A stretch of DNA of 64,000 nt from Citrus sinensis (taxonomy: Eukaryota; Streptophyta; Magnoliopsida; Sapindales; Rutaceae). Position numbers and translations under genes: made by a program. How positions within the stretch are numbered: the first letter of the stretch is position 1; each line of letters starts with the position of its first letter. Below are positions 48,094 to 59,852 of the stretch, one piece after another. The notes under the pieces are model-generated. The model searched no databases. It worked only from the letters and a program-made list of their open reading frames with translations, and was not told where the DNA came from. The stretch lies in NCBI RefSeq assembly GCF_022201045.2, contig NC_068557.1, forward strand, positions 6,448,001 to 6,512,000, given 5' to 3'.

Positions 48094-49189
48094 GGGTCCG
48101 CCTAAGTTACATGTAGTGTAACGTACACTCAACCTGTGAAATTTCATCTAGCCCCTTATACTTTTTGTTATTTATATTTTATTCATGAATATTAAAATTT
48201 TTTTGAAATGTACAATTTCGTTTAACCCCTTATACACTCAATTTTATTTTATTAAAACCCTAGGCCTAGAGTATGAATTCGCCCCTATAATATTAAATTC
48301 TCAAAATAACCTCTATTTAATTAAAAATATAATTATTGTTAAATGAATTATAATTATAATTATTATTTTATTATAATCATAAATATTTTTTTAATAGATT
48401 ATTGTTATTATTAATAACAAGAATAAAAAGCATTATAATTACTTAATCTATTAAAAATAATTAATAATATTTTTTATTAAATTGTTAATAATAATAATAA
48501 TTAATGATTATCTAGATTTTTTTAATATTTGGTATAAAACTTATTTTTATAATAAAAATTGTTATTACTCACACACAAGTCACTATCTAAACGCAAGGTA
48601 TTTTTCCAGCCTCCGCTCTCCTGGCAGCCTAAAAGTCCACACACGCATGAGACCCCCTTGCCCAAACAACTCAAAAAATATTATTATAATCATAAATATG
48701 TTAATCGGAACTAGTTTATTCAAAATAAAAGTCTCCGCTCTCCTTTCATATTTTATTATAATCATAAATATATTAATTATCATTGATTATTATTATTATT
48801 ATTATTAACAATTTAATAAAAAAATATTATTAATTATTGTTAATAGATTAATTATAATGCTTTTTATTCTTGTTATTAATAATAACAATAATCTATTAAA
48901 AAATATTTATGATTATAATAAAATAATAATTATAATTATAATTCATTTAACAATAATTATATTTTTAATTAAATAGAGGTTATTTTGAGAATTTAATATT
49001 ATAGGGGCGAATTCATACTCTAGGGTTTTAATAAAATAAAATTGAGTGTATAAGGGGTTAAACGAAATTGTACATTTCAAAAAAATTTTAATATTCACGA
49101 ATAAAATATAAATAACAAAAAATATAAGGGGCTAGATGAAATTTCACAAGTTGAGTGTACGTTACACTACCTGTAACGTAGGCGGACCC
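48094..49189. mobile_element. Mutator-like foldback element (1096 bp) with about 400-bp inverted arms
   Basis: It starts GGGTCCGCCTAAGTTACA and ends TGTAACGTAGGCGGACCC. The arms 48094 to about 48500 and about 48785-49189 are inverted copies over nearly their whole length. An exact 9-bp target duplication TTCTTTAGA flanks it (48085-48093 and 49190-49198), the hallmark of Mutator elements. The 290-bp centre holds a GC-richer segment (about 48595-48665) and a duplicated GTCTCCGCTCTCC-like word. There is no transposase. Confidence 0.9.
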
Positions 49190-49198
49190 TTCTTTAGA

Positions 49199-50608
49199 TA
49201 ATTACTTGAGTTTGAATCCTGTCACGAATAGAGGATTATTTTTTAGATGAATATTCCTGTCGATTCAATCATTCAAGAATAAGAATTGTATTAGATTCAA
49301 ATGAAGAATTAATATATCGTATTTTTTTACCTCTGGTAGAAAATAGAACAATGTTTACATGTTCTCTAGACTGTAAACTTTAATTCCATTAATTAGGTGT
49401 GTGAAGTTAATGTAAACCTTTGGACCTTTTGTTACTATTTGCCTTTGATTTTAACAATTGCATTGTCAATTAGCAAGATCAAGAGTGCCAAAAATTGTGG
49501 GATTTTTCAATCCATATCCATGGTCTTTGACGAATGATTATATGCATTTTGTTTTAATGTATCTCGTATTTGATGTTGAGTCGGTGACTAGGAAGATAAA
49601 GTCTTGCCATAATGTTGTTAACATTTTACATAAAAATAATGAAAATCAATTATTGTGTAAAAAATAAAATAAGGTTATTATCATCAAAACCCTTTGACAG
49701 ATCTCCTCGAAACATGTGTCAAACCAGCTGGTGCTTCTTGATCAAGTTATGTACAGGAAGACGATGGCTTCCGAAGCAAGGAGTATGCTCAGGCTTTTGA
49801 GTTTCATTTGATAGAAATCAAGACAATATTCATATACCATTTTACTTCATAAATTCTCATTATTTATCTTCATTGAGATAATTGATTTATCAGGATAATA
49901 CTACTACAATTTACGTGCAATAACAGCTAATGTTATTTTTCAGAGTCTGACTACGGTGCAACAGTGGTACCGTGCTACCGTTGCATCTAGCCGTTGGATC
50001 TAATTGAATGGATGATCCATTAAAATCCAACGACTGAGTGCAACGGTGGCACGATACCACCATTGCACCATAATTTTCTCCTATTTTTCAAATTAGCGTG
50101 GCTCTCTAAACATATACACAAGTAGCATGTGTTTTCCTCTTTAGGCACCTCTTAGTCAACCAGTCAAACCACCAGATGGGTAGCCTCAAAAATTAATCAG
50201 AACAAAAAATTGTTCATAAGATGGGTTCTATTTAATGCAAATTAACTTTATACATGCACAATCATTTCTAAATCGTACATCAGTGAACTTAGTTTCCACC
50301 CACTGCCTCTAGTCCTTCACAAAACTGAACCCGAAACATTAAGGTTCACACCTGTCTTGCATTCATCTTTTATTGTATGTAGTAAATCCTTGATTGGATT
50401 AGCATAAAGAAGCGAGCATTAGTCCAGAAAGTAAATATTTAGGAAGCTGATTGCCATAACCGAGATCCTAAGTATCCAGAATTTCCCTTACTGTACACGC
50501 AAGATTTCTCCATCAGCCATAGTCCAAACCTATCAAAAGCTAAGCCAACATCTCACTACAATTACAAACACTACTTGAAAACATAAGAGCTAAGGACATC
50601 ACTTGGGG
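49199..50608. other. Gene-free spacer with an inverted duplicate and a small element
   Basis: 49770-49895 is an inverted copy of 51888-52012, the region just after the ATP23 stop. A 139-bp Mutator-like MITE sits at 49943-50081. Nothing else is recognised. Confidence 0.55.
49943..50081. mobile_element. Mutator-like MITE (139 bp)
   Basis: The arms around GGTGCAACAGTGGTACCGTG and its complement (about 49953-50000 and 50027-50073) are inverted with a few mismatches. TATTTTTCA is repeated exactly at 49934-49942 and 50082-50090, a 9-bp target duplication. Confidence 0.8.
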
Positions 50609-50837
50609 TTAGGGAACCAACTTATTGTGCACAGGTCGTCTCCGGCGTGGCAGAGAATAATCCTCAGTCGACCACTGCAGCACCGACTCTTGCCCATGCC
50701 CATCTCTTCCTTCCATTTTCTCTGCAGACAAAAAGGTAAGCAGTCGGCAGCCTAAATTCATGCATGATCGTTAATTACCATGCAAAATCAGGCTCCTTCC
50801 TACCTGGCAATTGTGGTCTAGCAGCACATATTTCAAG
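50609..50837 (-). CDS. Candidate last two exons of an unrecognised minus-strand gene
   Basis: On the minus strand, 50837-50804 reads LEICAARPQLP and splices (GT at 50803-50802; AG at 50723-50722) in phase to 50721-50609, reading EKMEGRDGHGQESVLQW, then STEDYSLPRRRRPVHNKLVP and TAA. Both exons have good splice sites and the phases match, which is unlikely by chance. Upstream exons were not found; 50984-51500 contains GC-richer sequence with no convincing frame. I do not recognise the protein. It may be the 3' end of a gene or a relic. Confidence 0.4.
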
Positions 50838-50951
50838 CTGACTTAGTAAACACAGGCAAAAGATCGTTTTACACACCAGCACTGGCACTGCCTTCATGTT
50901 ATTAATTCTTCTCCATAATCTTTTCTTCCCCAACTCTTTCTGTTTGCTGTG

Positions 50952-50984
<33 letters not shown>

Positions 50985-52081
50985 TTACCACTGCAAAATA
51001 CTTGAAACCAATTATCTAGTGGATAAATATCAAAGATGGGTCCACTCTAGCAAGAAAGTTTATCTAAATAGTGAATATACAATATACATTTATAGGTCAA
51101 TCTAGCTAACACAGATGCTGTAAATAAAGAATATTGTCGATTCATGTGCAGAACATGCCTGGAGCTTCTTTTGTTCTTTCTAGGACTATTAGTGTCTAAT
51201 TTTCAAAAATGAAAAAAGGAACAAAGTAGTCGTCTAGCCGCCGCCACGTGGTCCACAATCTTCAAAACCATCCATCCTACACCTATTTGACTATCAGGAA
51301 AGTGCAGACCAGGCAGAAGCAGGCAGCCATCCAAAGCCTGATGATTAAAACTGTTCTGTGCCCTCCAGATGGTGGTTTGCCCGATGGCTACCACTCTGTC
51401 AAATGCCAGAGAAATTCTGTGAAGTTGGTGGTGCTCGAAGCTGAAAACTTGAATTTGTTCACATGCCACAAATCAGATCCAACTCTTTGGCCAGCTAACT
51501 CTTAAAAACATGATTCCCTTGCCATAATACCTATTCCTTGTACATTCAAAACATATTCTTGCAAACTAAATAATTCAAGACATACTCAAGAATCTCAAGC
51601 AGAAATCAATTTACAAATTTACCAAAATAAAGAAAAGGAACTGCAATGAATACAATATATTTGCTAAGCAGCCAATAATATCAAATGACTTGAACGATAA
51701 AATCATCATTAAATCCACAAACAGTGAAAAAGATTGAAAGACCCATCTACAATATCCTAGCACTACTCATACACGGAACTTTTGAAGAAAGTGAAAGCAA
51801 TGGATTTCTATTATTTCTTTAATGTTACCTCAATAATAACATTGATCACTGTTGTACATTGGTATAAGATACAAAAATGGCAATATCCTGAATCTCTGAT
51901 TAATCAATTATCTCAATGAAGGAAAAACAATGAGAATTTATGAAGTAAATGAATCCTCTTCTTGAATTCTATCAAATGAAACTCAAAAATCTGAGCATAC
52001 TCCTTGCTGCAAAAAGCAATCATTTTCTTGGATACAACTGGATTGAGCACCAGCTAGTTTGGCATTGGCTGTAAACATGCT
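50838..52081. other. Spacer downstream of ATP23
   Basis: A (CA)n microsatellite is at about 50954-50980. 51240-51470 is GC-richer and open in more than one frame but matches no family I know. 51888-52012 is the partner of the inverted duplicate at 49770-49895. Confidence 0.4.
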
Positions 52082-53552
52082 TCAAGGTGCTCTATCAAAG
52101 GGTTGTGTATCATTGTAACAGACATCCCAGACAGCTTCCATGGCATCCTTTGCTGCTCCCGCAGAGCAGTAAGGGTTAGCAATCACCGATTTCATGACTC
52201 TTCTTCTCACACAATCCTGTGAATATCAGAGCAGAAACCATATATAATTTTACTTATTTTGAATAAACTTCTAAAACAATGTAGAAGAAAACCCATACTC
52301 CTGCCAAACACTCCCCCCCACCCCCCTTCTCTCAAGATATAAGGTTTTTGAGGAATGGAATTTGAATTAGACTAACATTCAAAACATAAGTACTTCCAAT
52401 TGAAGCATTCAGTGACAAAAATAGGTCACTTATAGTTCTTTAAAGACTAATCCATGATGGCATTGTAGGCATATGGTAAAACTGGAAATTTTAATCATTA
52501 AATTGATAAATTCCTTCACTGTTGCACTAAGAACTCTAAATGTTGAACTTTCTTTCTCTTGTAATTACATCCAAATGTGCAAGGAAATTAGAAACATGAA
52601 TAGACTATTGTTAATAAAGGGACTATAGCTTATATTCATTAATTTTTTAGTGAAGTGCAGGCTTATATCAGAAAAGATTTGAATATTTGTTGGCTCCAGC
52701 ACATGTTATAAGTCACTAGGTGTATCTCTGTCAGCATTTCAACACTTTTAACTAAAGTCTTTCTACAGAAAGGAAACTCACCTGTTCATGGCCTCTTATC
52801 TTCATGTAACCCCGCAGTAATTCCCGTTTGTAGTGACAATCACCACTTAGATGACCAGCACGAATCTGTTTAACATGGTTTACAGATAAATAAATTAATA
52901 AAAACCAAAACATCAAAAATGAAAGAAAAATTTGAAAACAAAAATAAAATTCCACTAAGATGCAACATGTGCTCACCTCACTACAGGCATGATGAGCGCA
53001 ATTAGACCAATCCAAGTTTGCAGCCCGGCATTCATCATATGCGTGAATTAGCTCATGTATAATTACTTGGTTGACATCATCTTGGATGTTCATGTGATTA
53101 CTACAAACCAAAATCTAAATCACAAGCACACAAATTAAAATGTACACAGAGCATTAGACTATCATTAACTCATCTGTTAAGAAAGGATAATAAATGCAGG
53201 TCACTTGTTTGTTACACAACAGAGGTTAAATTAAAGTTTATATCATGCATAGATCGAAGAAATCCACAAAAAAGAAAAAAGAAAAAGCAAAAGAATCTAA
53301 TTGATTTATCAACTATAAAGAAGCTTTGATCTACATGGAATACTAAATATGTTTATGCTCTACAATTACAAACCAACCAAGAGAATCAAAGCCAATCCTG
53401 ACCTCAAGCTAAGCCTCAACCCGGTAAACAAATTTAAAAGTCAACTCCATAAAAGAATAAACTTTTTTTATGCGTTAAAACTTCAATACACGAAAATAAG
53501 TTGCTACACGGCAATATAAATCAAAAGCAATCCTGAAGACTAAGAAGGTAAC

Positions 53553-53588
<36 letters not shown>

Positions 53589-54189
53589 CCCCTTCACCGC
53601 GAACATAGCCACCAGCAATCTTCTTATTACAATGTACAGCTTTAATGAACTTGTCACCAAATCCGCACCCAGCTTTCTCCAAATGCTGCCTCAAGAATTT
53701 CACCGTAGGATCTAGTCGGAAGAAGAAAAGGCAAAAAAAAAAAAAATTCAACAAATGATTTTCATTTCTAATTCAACCAGGCAAGAATACAGAACCCAAA
53801 AATATCCATTAACTCACTGAGAAATGCTGCGAACCCTAAATCCAAAATCTTAAAACTACAAACCCTGGTAAAAATTTAAAAGTACTCAAATGTTTAAAAG
53901 AAAAAAAAAAGTTCGAAAAACCCTCATATATCTTCGGGAACTTGGATTACTATTCAAATCATTGCAATAAAAAGAGGAAAAGCAAAGAATGAGATTAAGA
54001 AACTCTAAAACCCTTACAAGATTTATTGATAATTAAATGAAATATAGAGAGAAAAAAGATATTTGGGAGTAAATAATTACTTCTGAGGCTTCTTTGAATC
54101 ATGTCTTGGCACTCCTCTATGGTTCTCCCGCCGTTGACGGCGGAGGAGGAGCTCTCGGGTATGGATTTCGGGGCGGGTTCCTCTGACAT
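52082..54189 (-). CDS. ATP23: ATP23-type mitochondrial inner-membrane metalloprotease, five exons, 195 aa
   Basis: ATP23 (peptidase family M76) acts on the intermembrane-space side of the mitochondrial inner membrane. In yeast it processes Atp6 and chaperones F0 assembly. Exons in coding order are 54189-54081, 53711-53590, 53114-52977, 52865-52782 and 52216-52082; phases agree and all introns are GT-AG. The zinc motif HELIH lies in exon 3 (VNQVIIHELIHAYDECRAAN). The many Cys residues conserved in the family are present (GCGF, HCNKK, CSNH, CAHHAC, GDCHYK, DCVRRR, NPYCS, DVCYND). The protein ends FDRAP. The N-terminus is Ser/Pro-rich with no classical presequence, as expected for this import route. 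Length matches plant homologues. Intron 2 holds a (TA)n microsatellite at about 53559-53582. Confidence 0.93.
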
Positions 54190-56105
54190 TTCTCTGACTC
54201 GCCTGCCCCACGGAAAAGGCGGGTAAATGGAATCGGTTTGGGTTTTATTAAAACGCTGGCTTTCGTTGTGGCTTTTTAGCTTTTGTTTTTATATCGGATA
54301 TTTTCGCCGGGCTTCGTTTGTGAGGGCCGAGGAATTTTAATTCATTTCGCACTGGCAAAAAATACCTGGGTCCCTAATGTTCCATGATTTTCAAATTAAA
54401 GATACAAGTTTTAAAAATGTTTGGATGCAGGAAAAAATAAAAAATCACCCACTAAATACCAACTCTTACTCATTATTACTCTAATCTGAATACAAATCTA
54501 CGTTTTTTTTTATATACTAATATATTATAGTCAGAGCTCTACTAATATTTACAATCAGAAATCGTTTGAAACTCTATTTAATATTCTTATTATGGCATAG
54601 CCTGAAGGTTGATCCTCACTTAATATTGAAGAAAGATCTATTTAGACTATTCTACCTCAAATGCGGAGAGATAAGAAAACTGTTATGTAGTGTTTACTTT
54701 CTGGAGTGGGAGTATGGAGTGTGGATTCTTCCCACTCCATTGTTTACTTATCTTTAAAAAGGGGGGAGTGTGAGTGGGAATCCGTGGGTCCCACCCAATT
54801 TTGGAGTGGGGAGTGGGATTCCCACTCCCATGGGGGGAGGTGGGAGTGGGAATCCACTCCCCCTCTTCCCATTTTATCCTTATAAAAATAAATAAATAAA
54901 TAATATTTAATAAAATAAATAATATCATATTTATTAAAAATAATAATTATATCATATTTATTTATTAAATTTAATAAAATAAAAATAAATAAATATTATA
55001 TTTAAATTAATAATATTAAACATTAATTTTAATAACTATTAATTATTTATTTAATTAATAATAATAAATATTTTATTCTAAAAAAATATTAATTTTGTAC
55101 TATATTATCAATAATAATATTTCATTTGTGTTGCTATTATTAATAATTTTTATTCACATAATTTAAATTAAAATTAATAAAAAATTATGATTTACATAAT
55201 TAAGAATATTAGTAATTATTATTAATTTATAAATATAATAAAATATTTATTTTATTTTCCAAATATATTTTTTATTAATTTTTTAATTACAAATTATAAT
55301 TCTGTACATAAGGATAAAATTGTAATTTAAAATAATTTACTCCCAATCCAAGACAAAGTAAACAAATAATTAGAATTCTGATTGACAATCCATACTTTCA
55401 TTTAGTCTAAGTAAACACCATACTCTCACTCCCACTCCACACTCCTAATCCAAGGATTCCCACTTCTCAGGATTCTCACTTCAATCCAAAAAGTAAACGC
55501 AGCATAATATAAGAGGGGAGTCAAGTCCCAGTATTGGGCGCATGGGTTGCTAATGGGCAACGAGCCCATTGGCGAATATAAATCTATGTTATCAGCATGC
55601 AGTTATTCATCGAAATAAAAATTAGAAAGATAACATAATGGCTTATGTTCTATTCAAATTTGAGACATTTATTTTTACGGCAACTTTACACTCTCACTAG
55701 TCACTTCTTACCCATTAGACATTTTATGTTCTATTCTATAAGAGTGTATAGAATATATTTTCCGACATTAATTAATTAAGCTAATTAAGGGAGTACCACC
55801 TGTTAGATAGTTTATAATCTTTAGTATATATAAGAAAATGAGCACTAGTATATGTATAAAATGCTGACTAAATTCTGATAAAATTTGAGTGAATCTCCAC
55901 GTGCTCACCTTCTAATTACAAATGCCATATATAGGGAGATAGAGATTTAGTCTTTCTAACAACACAAGTATAGAACCAATCAACTCGTTCGGTTTGTGAA
56001 TCACCCGCATTAATAGGTCAAGCCAAAGCTAACAACCAAGACATTAGCAAGCCATCTTAGGAAAACCAAAACAAACCAAAACCTAACTTCCCCCGACTCA
56101 AACAC
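54190..56105. other. Spacer with one inverted-repeat element
   Basis: There is no gene. It contains the MITE-like element at 54687-55506. 55510-56100 is the upstream region of the first AGP gene. Confidence 0.5.
54687..55506. mobile_element. Inverted-repeat MITE-like element (about 0.8 kb)
   Basis: Left end TGTTTACTTTCTGGAGTGGG and the right end read inward (GCGTTTACTTTTTGGATTG) are inverted. Both subterminal regions are rich in GGAGTGGGA or TCCCACTCC words, a style seen in plant PIF/Harbinger-like or hAT MITEs. The interior is almost pure A/T. I could not fix a target duplication, so limits are approximate. Confidence 0.6.
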
Positions 56106-56112
56106 TATATAT
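56106..56112 (+). promoter_or_regulatory. TATA box of the first AGP gene
   Basis: TATATAT is preceded by ACTCAAACAC, which is identical before the TATA box of the second AGP gene at 61726. Confidence 0.6.
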
Positions 56113-56153
56113 TGCCTCAGCATTTTATCCATTTTCCCTCATTCTTTTGCTTT

Positions 56154-56184
56154 GCAGTATTTCTCTATCGTAGAGAATTACTGC
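56154..56184 (+). promoter_or_regulatory. Conserved 5' leader hairpin of the first AGP gene
   Basis: Arms GCAGTA and TACTGC enclose a T-T mismatch, then arms TTCTCTA and TAGAGAA around the loop TCG. It starts 48 nt after the TATA box and so should lie close to the mRNA 5' end. The same structure occurs at 61773-61805. Confidence 0.7.
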
Positions 56185-56266
56185 TTTCTTTGGAATCCCC
56201 GGTTATCTCTCTCTCAGTTTCTTTATAAATAAGGAGATAAAGAAAAACAGGAAATTAAGAAAAATA

Positions 56267-56758
56267 ATGGCACGTCAACTTGTTGCACTCGCCCTAGTTT
56301 TCATGGCTGTGGCAGGAGTCTCAGCTCAGGCACCTAATCCTCCACCAGGCACACCGCCCGGTGGCCCTAACGGTAACGCAGCGGCGGCTCCACAGCAAGG
56401 TGCTTCAGCTCCCGGCCAGGCACCCCCAGCTGAAGGAGCCAACCCACCACAACAGCAACAACAACCTGCTGCTCCCTCCCAGGCCCCGGCCAATAACAAC
56501 CCTCCCCCTCAGGGCCAAGCACCTGCCGCTTCTTCTAAGGCTCCAGCACAAGGCCCTTCGGCTGAGACCGCTTCTTCTACTCCTGCTGCTGCACCAAAGG
56601 CTGATGATTCCAGCTCCCCACCAACCCCTGAAACCACTGATGCTGCCAGCAGCCCAGGAGCTGCCGCTACCGCCCCAGCTCCAGCATCATCCGCTGCTGC
56701 TCTCAAGGTCTCTGCCGTCGCTGGTGTGGCTGCAGTTGCTGGCTTCTTCCTCTTCTGA
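56267..56758 (+). CDS. Classical arabinogalactan protein, GPI-anchored (163 aa)
   Basis: AGPs are heavily O-glycosylated cell-surface proteins. Residues 1-20 (MARQLVALALVFMAVAGVSA) are a signal peptide, with cleavage expected before QAP. The mature part (about 21-140) is rich in Pro, Ala, Ser, Gln and Thr, with scattered AP, PA, SP and TP pairs that direct hydroxyproline arabinogalactosylation. It contains SSPPTPETTDAASS. The last about 20 residues (LKVSAVAGVAAVAGFFLF) are hydrophobic after small residues, a GPI-anchor signal. There is no intron. A paralogue lies 5.1 kb downstream in the same orientation, and the two share signal peptide, PTPETTD block, C-terminus and 5' leader. Confidence 0.92.
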   Translation: MARQLVALALVFMAVAGVSAQAPNPPPGTPPGGPNGNAAAAPQQGASAPGQAPPAEGANPPQQQQQPAAPSQAPANNNPPPQGQAPAASSKAPAQGPSAETASSTPAAAPKADDSSSPPTPETTDAASSPGAAATAPAPASSAAALKVSAVAGVAAVAGFFLF

Positions 56759-58969
56759 GCTTGACCAAAAGCAATTAAGCATATCAGAAAGAGATATGAA
56801 CAAAGTGATCTTCTTGTTCTTCTTATGCTTTTGTGTGTCTTGACAACACGGGTTTAGCTGATTTAGAACAGAAGTACTTAATTTTGTGCTATTGCCAAGC
56901 TGCATGCATTAATTAATTAGAGGGTCTTAAGCCATTCACAAGCCCCTGGTTTTCTTTTTGATTGCCATTTTTAATTTGAAGGACTCATTTATGAATATTA
57001 TTCCACTCCTCAATTGAACTACAAGAGGGGGGAAATTAAAAATCCTCAAATATATACGACGTTTAGTGTAATAATATACTACCTATCTCAATATTTAACT
57101 TTTTATCTTCAAAGAGAATCAAAGCCAATCCAATTTAACTCAATTCAATCAAGGCCTCAATCCCAAATATAATATGTCCATAAATATTATTATGAGCTAA
57201 CAGGCACACATCGATATTGATATGTCCATAACCTGCTGATTTTCTCCAAACGCGTCTTCAAGAATTTCACTGAAGGAACCACTCGGAACAAGATAAAATA
57301 TAATCAACAAAACAAGGGCATTCTTCCAATTCAAATGCGCAATAATACAAACCAATTATTCCCAATCTAGAGGTGCCTTATCATAAGTTTTGTCCCCGTA
57401 TCTAATTTTTTTTTTTTTTGGTTGGACCTCTAAATTTTTTGATGCTATTTATACAGTTAGTGATTATGTTTCCACCCAATAGTCCTTTGCAATACAAATA
57501 GGGTGTACAATCAAGGGTGAACCCAACACTTTATATTACCCAAGTTAAACTAAAAATTTTATATTTTAAAGTAAGCATGAACATTCATTAGTAGAAAAAC
57601 CATATAAATAGACTCTAGATAAAAATAATTATAGAAAAAGAGTAGAAAATAAAAGACAATTCAAATATACAAACACTATTTTTCAATTACCAAATCTGAC
57701 ATTGCAACATATACTCACACCTAATTATATAAGAATTAATAAATCATTTAAGAATTTCTAGTTAAATTAAATCAACACATGTAATTATAATCAATTAAAA
57801 TTTGCAAGTAGAACCTTTATGTTTGAAAAATACTTAACTACGAGGCTTAAAGAAATTAAACAATTAAAATTTATTCATCTTTTTATATTATAAAAATATT
57901 ATTGGTCAAAGTTTTAAATAATAAACTAAATTCAACCCAACAAAAATGTATTTGCGTGTTGTTATTTATTTGTCAGGCACTCTGACTCACTTTGAAAAAC
58001 TAGATGTTGATAATTCTTCTATAAAAAACTACTCAAAAGACTCAAATTTTATTTTCTAACTTGTTCTCTTAGTTAAAGTAACTAGTAAATAAAATACCAA
58101 AATTTACATAAAAAGTTTATGAAAATGTTGATAATTGTTACTATATGGTTTTTTCAAGTAATACGAGTGACGATATTATATTACATTGAAATACTTTTTT
58201 TTAATTAGAATTTTTTAGAAATAGATTAAAGCAGTAATAGCATTTTAGACCCCTAATGTTTTCAATCTATTCAATAAATATATAATTTAATCATTTTATA
58301 AAATAGTCACCAATTTCAATAGGAAAAATAATACAATTAAATTAGGGACATATTTAAAAATAAAATAAAAGCTCTATTATTATATGGAATTGATAAAACA
58401 TAAGGGTAACTGAATGAAAATAAAATAAAAATTCTATCCATATATAAAATTAATCAAAATATAAGGGATTTAAATGACTTTTTTTTCTGGACAGTAGCCT
58501 GGTCAAGGTCCGCCACTGCGTACAACAGACGCTTGTAGGTACGATAAAAGGTAAGACAAAAACTTGTATAAATTAGAATTTGCATATTGGAGACTTGCAT
58601 GCCTTGCAAATGTAGTTTTCTATAAGATGAGTTAAAAGAGTAAATGAAAATTTTGTTATAATAAGGTCACTTTTTGCGTTACATCTTTTTACACTAAGCG
58701 TATATATCTATATATATTTGATCAAAATGGTCAAGAAAACCCATGAAAAGTATATAAAAAAAAAACCTTTCAAAGTATAATTTGATTTTTTTTTAATGTT
58801 TGCCGAAGGGAATTTTTAGAGTAAACAAGCATTTAATTAATACTTTAAGGTGCAAATAACTTCACCTCTCAAAACCTAAGATGAAGCAAAAAATATAACT
58901 TTTAATTTTTAGTTATGAGTTCAATGAGATCAAGTTTGTACGTAGAACGAGGAAACTTAAGGGTGCAAA
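56759..58969. other. Spacer between the AGP genes, first part
   Basis: It contains the 3' UTR of the first AGP gene and a relic of ATP23 near 57105-57350. The remainder (57360-58960) is AT-rich, with no gene or clear element. Confidence 0.5.
57105..57350 (-). pseudogene. Relic of ATP23 intron 2 and exon 2
   Basis: 57237-57279 on the minus strand reads VPSVKFLKTRLEKI, matching NPTVKFLRQHLEKA of ATP23 exon 2. The acceptor TAG has become GTG and most of the exon is gone. 57113-57140 (AGAGAATCAAAGCCAATCC) matches ATP23 intron 2 near 53380. Order and orientation agree with the ATP23 gene 3-4 kb away, indicating an old local duplication. Confidence 0.65.
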
Positions 58970-59852
58970 TAGGATGACAAATTTTTCTGGACCCGGATAA
59001 ACCCGGATGTATAAAAATGCGGAATCCGGAACTCATTTTAGAAACCTGCACATGTCCTGGTCCGGTTCCGGTTTTAGGCGAACCCGTATGTCCGGAACCT
59101 GGATCCAGATATTTATTAATTTTAATACTAATTTTTTAAAAAATATTTTTAATATAAATAGAAAAAAAAAGAACCCAAAGGCAAAGGTGCCCTAGGGCTT
59201 CATTCATTTACAATCACAGCCGCAGTAAACACATTTCCTTTCCCTCTTCAGCTCGTCTTCATCAAATCAAATCAAATCAAATCGTCGTCGTCGTCACACT
59301 CACTTGCCCACCTTCGCGGTTGTTCATCATCATCATCAGCTTGTCTTGGCGTCTTGCCCACCTTTGCATCGCAGCTGTTCATCTTGGCGTCTTGCCCACC
59401 TTCGCGTCGCGGCTGTTCATCATCAAATCATCGCCGTCGTCACTTGTATCAGCCACTGTCACGAACAATAACTAGCTCTGATACAATTAGAAGTAAAGAG
59501 CTTGCCTTCACCGTTCGTTGTCTCACTAGGTGCCAATCCTTCAAGTTCGTGAATGTCGAATCGTGAGTTCCTGCAGGGTTCAAACCAAGCTGATTTGTAT
59601 TTGGTTTGTTTAGGCCATGGATTTGTATTTAATTTACTGAAATCCTAGATTTGAATTTCCATTTGATTTGTCAATTGAATTTTGTTTTTTTTTTGTAAAT
59701 TAGATTCATCAATTCGGGTTGGAAACCCGCAATCTGGAAACCCGGAGTGGAAAAATGCGGGTTATATCCGGGTCCGGTATAGAAAAATATTCGTCCGGGT
59801 CCAGATCCGGAAAGGCTGAACCCACACCCGGACTCGGATTTTGCCATCCCTA
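58970..59852. mobile_element. Non-autonomous hAT-like element with a possible captured gene leader
   Basis: The ends are TAGGATGACAAA and TTTGCCATCCCTA, and GGTGCAAA is duplicated exactly at 58962-58969 and 59853-59860 (8 bp, hAT). Subterminal regions are crowded with CCGGAT/ATCCGG and CCCGG words. The centre (about 59165-59560) differs in composition, with pyrimidine-rich sequence, (AAATC)n, (GTC)n and three imperfect repeats of CTTGCCCACCTT plus GCTGTTCATC. This looks like a captured 5' leader of a host gene. No transposase. Confidence 0.8.

Noticed and set aside
48482..48808. Open frames inside the Mutator foldback
   Set aside because: They are Ile/Asn/Tyr strings from AT-rich inverted arms, with no domain.
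56361..56843. Long Leu/Pro-rich open frame overlapping the first AGP gene
   Set aside because: It is an out-of-frame reading of the Ala/Pro-rich AGP sequence; a minus-strand Ala/Gly frame there has the same cause. The same applies to frames over 62129-62469.
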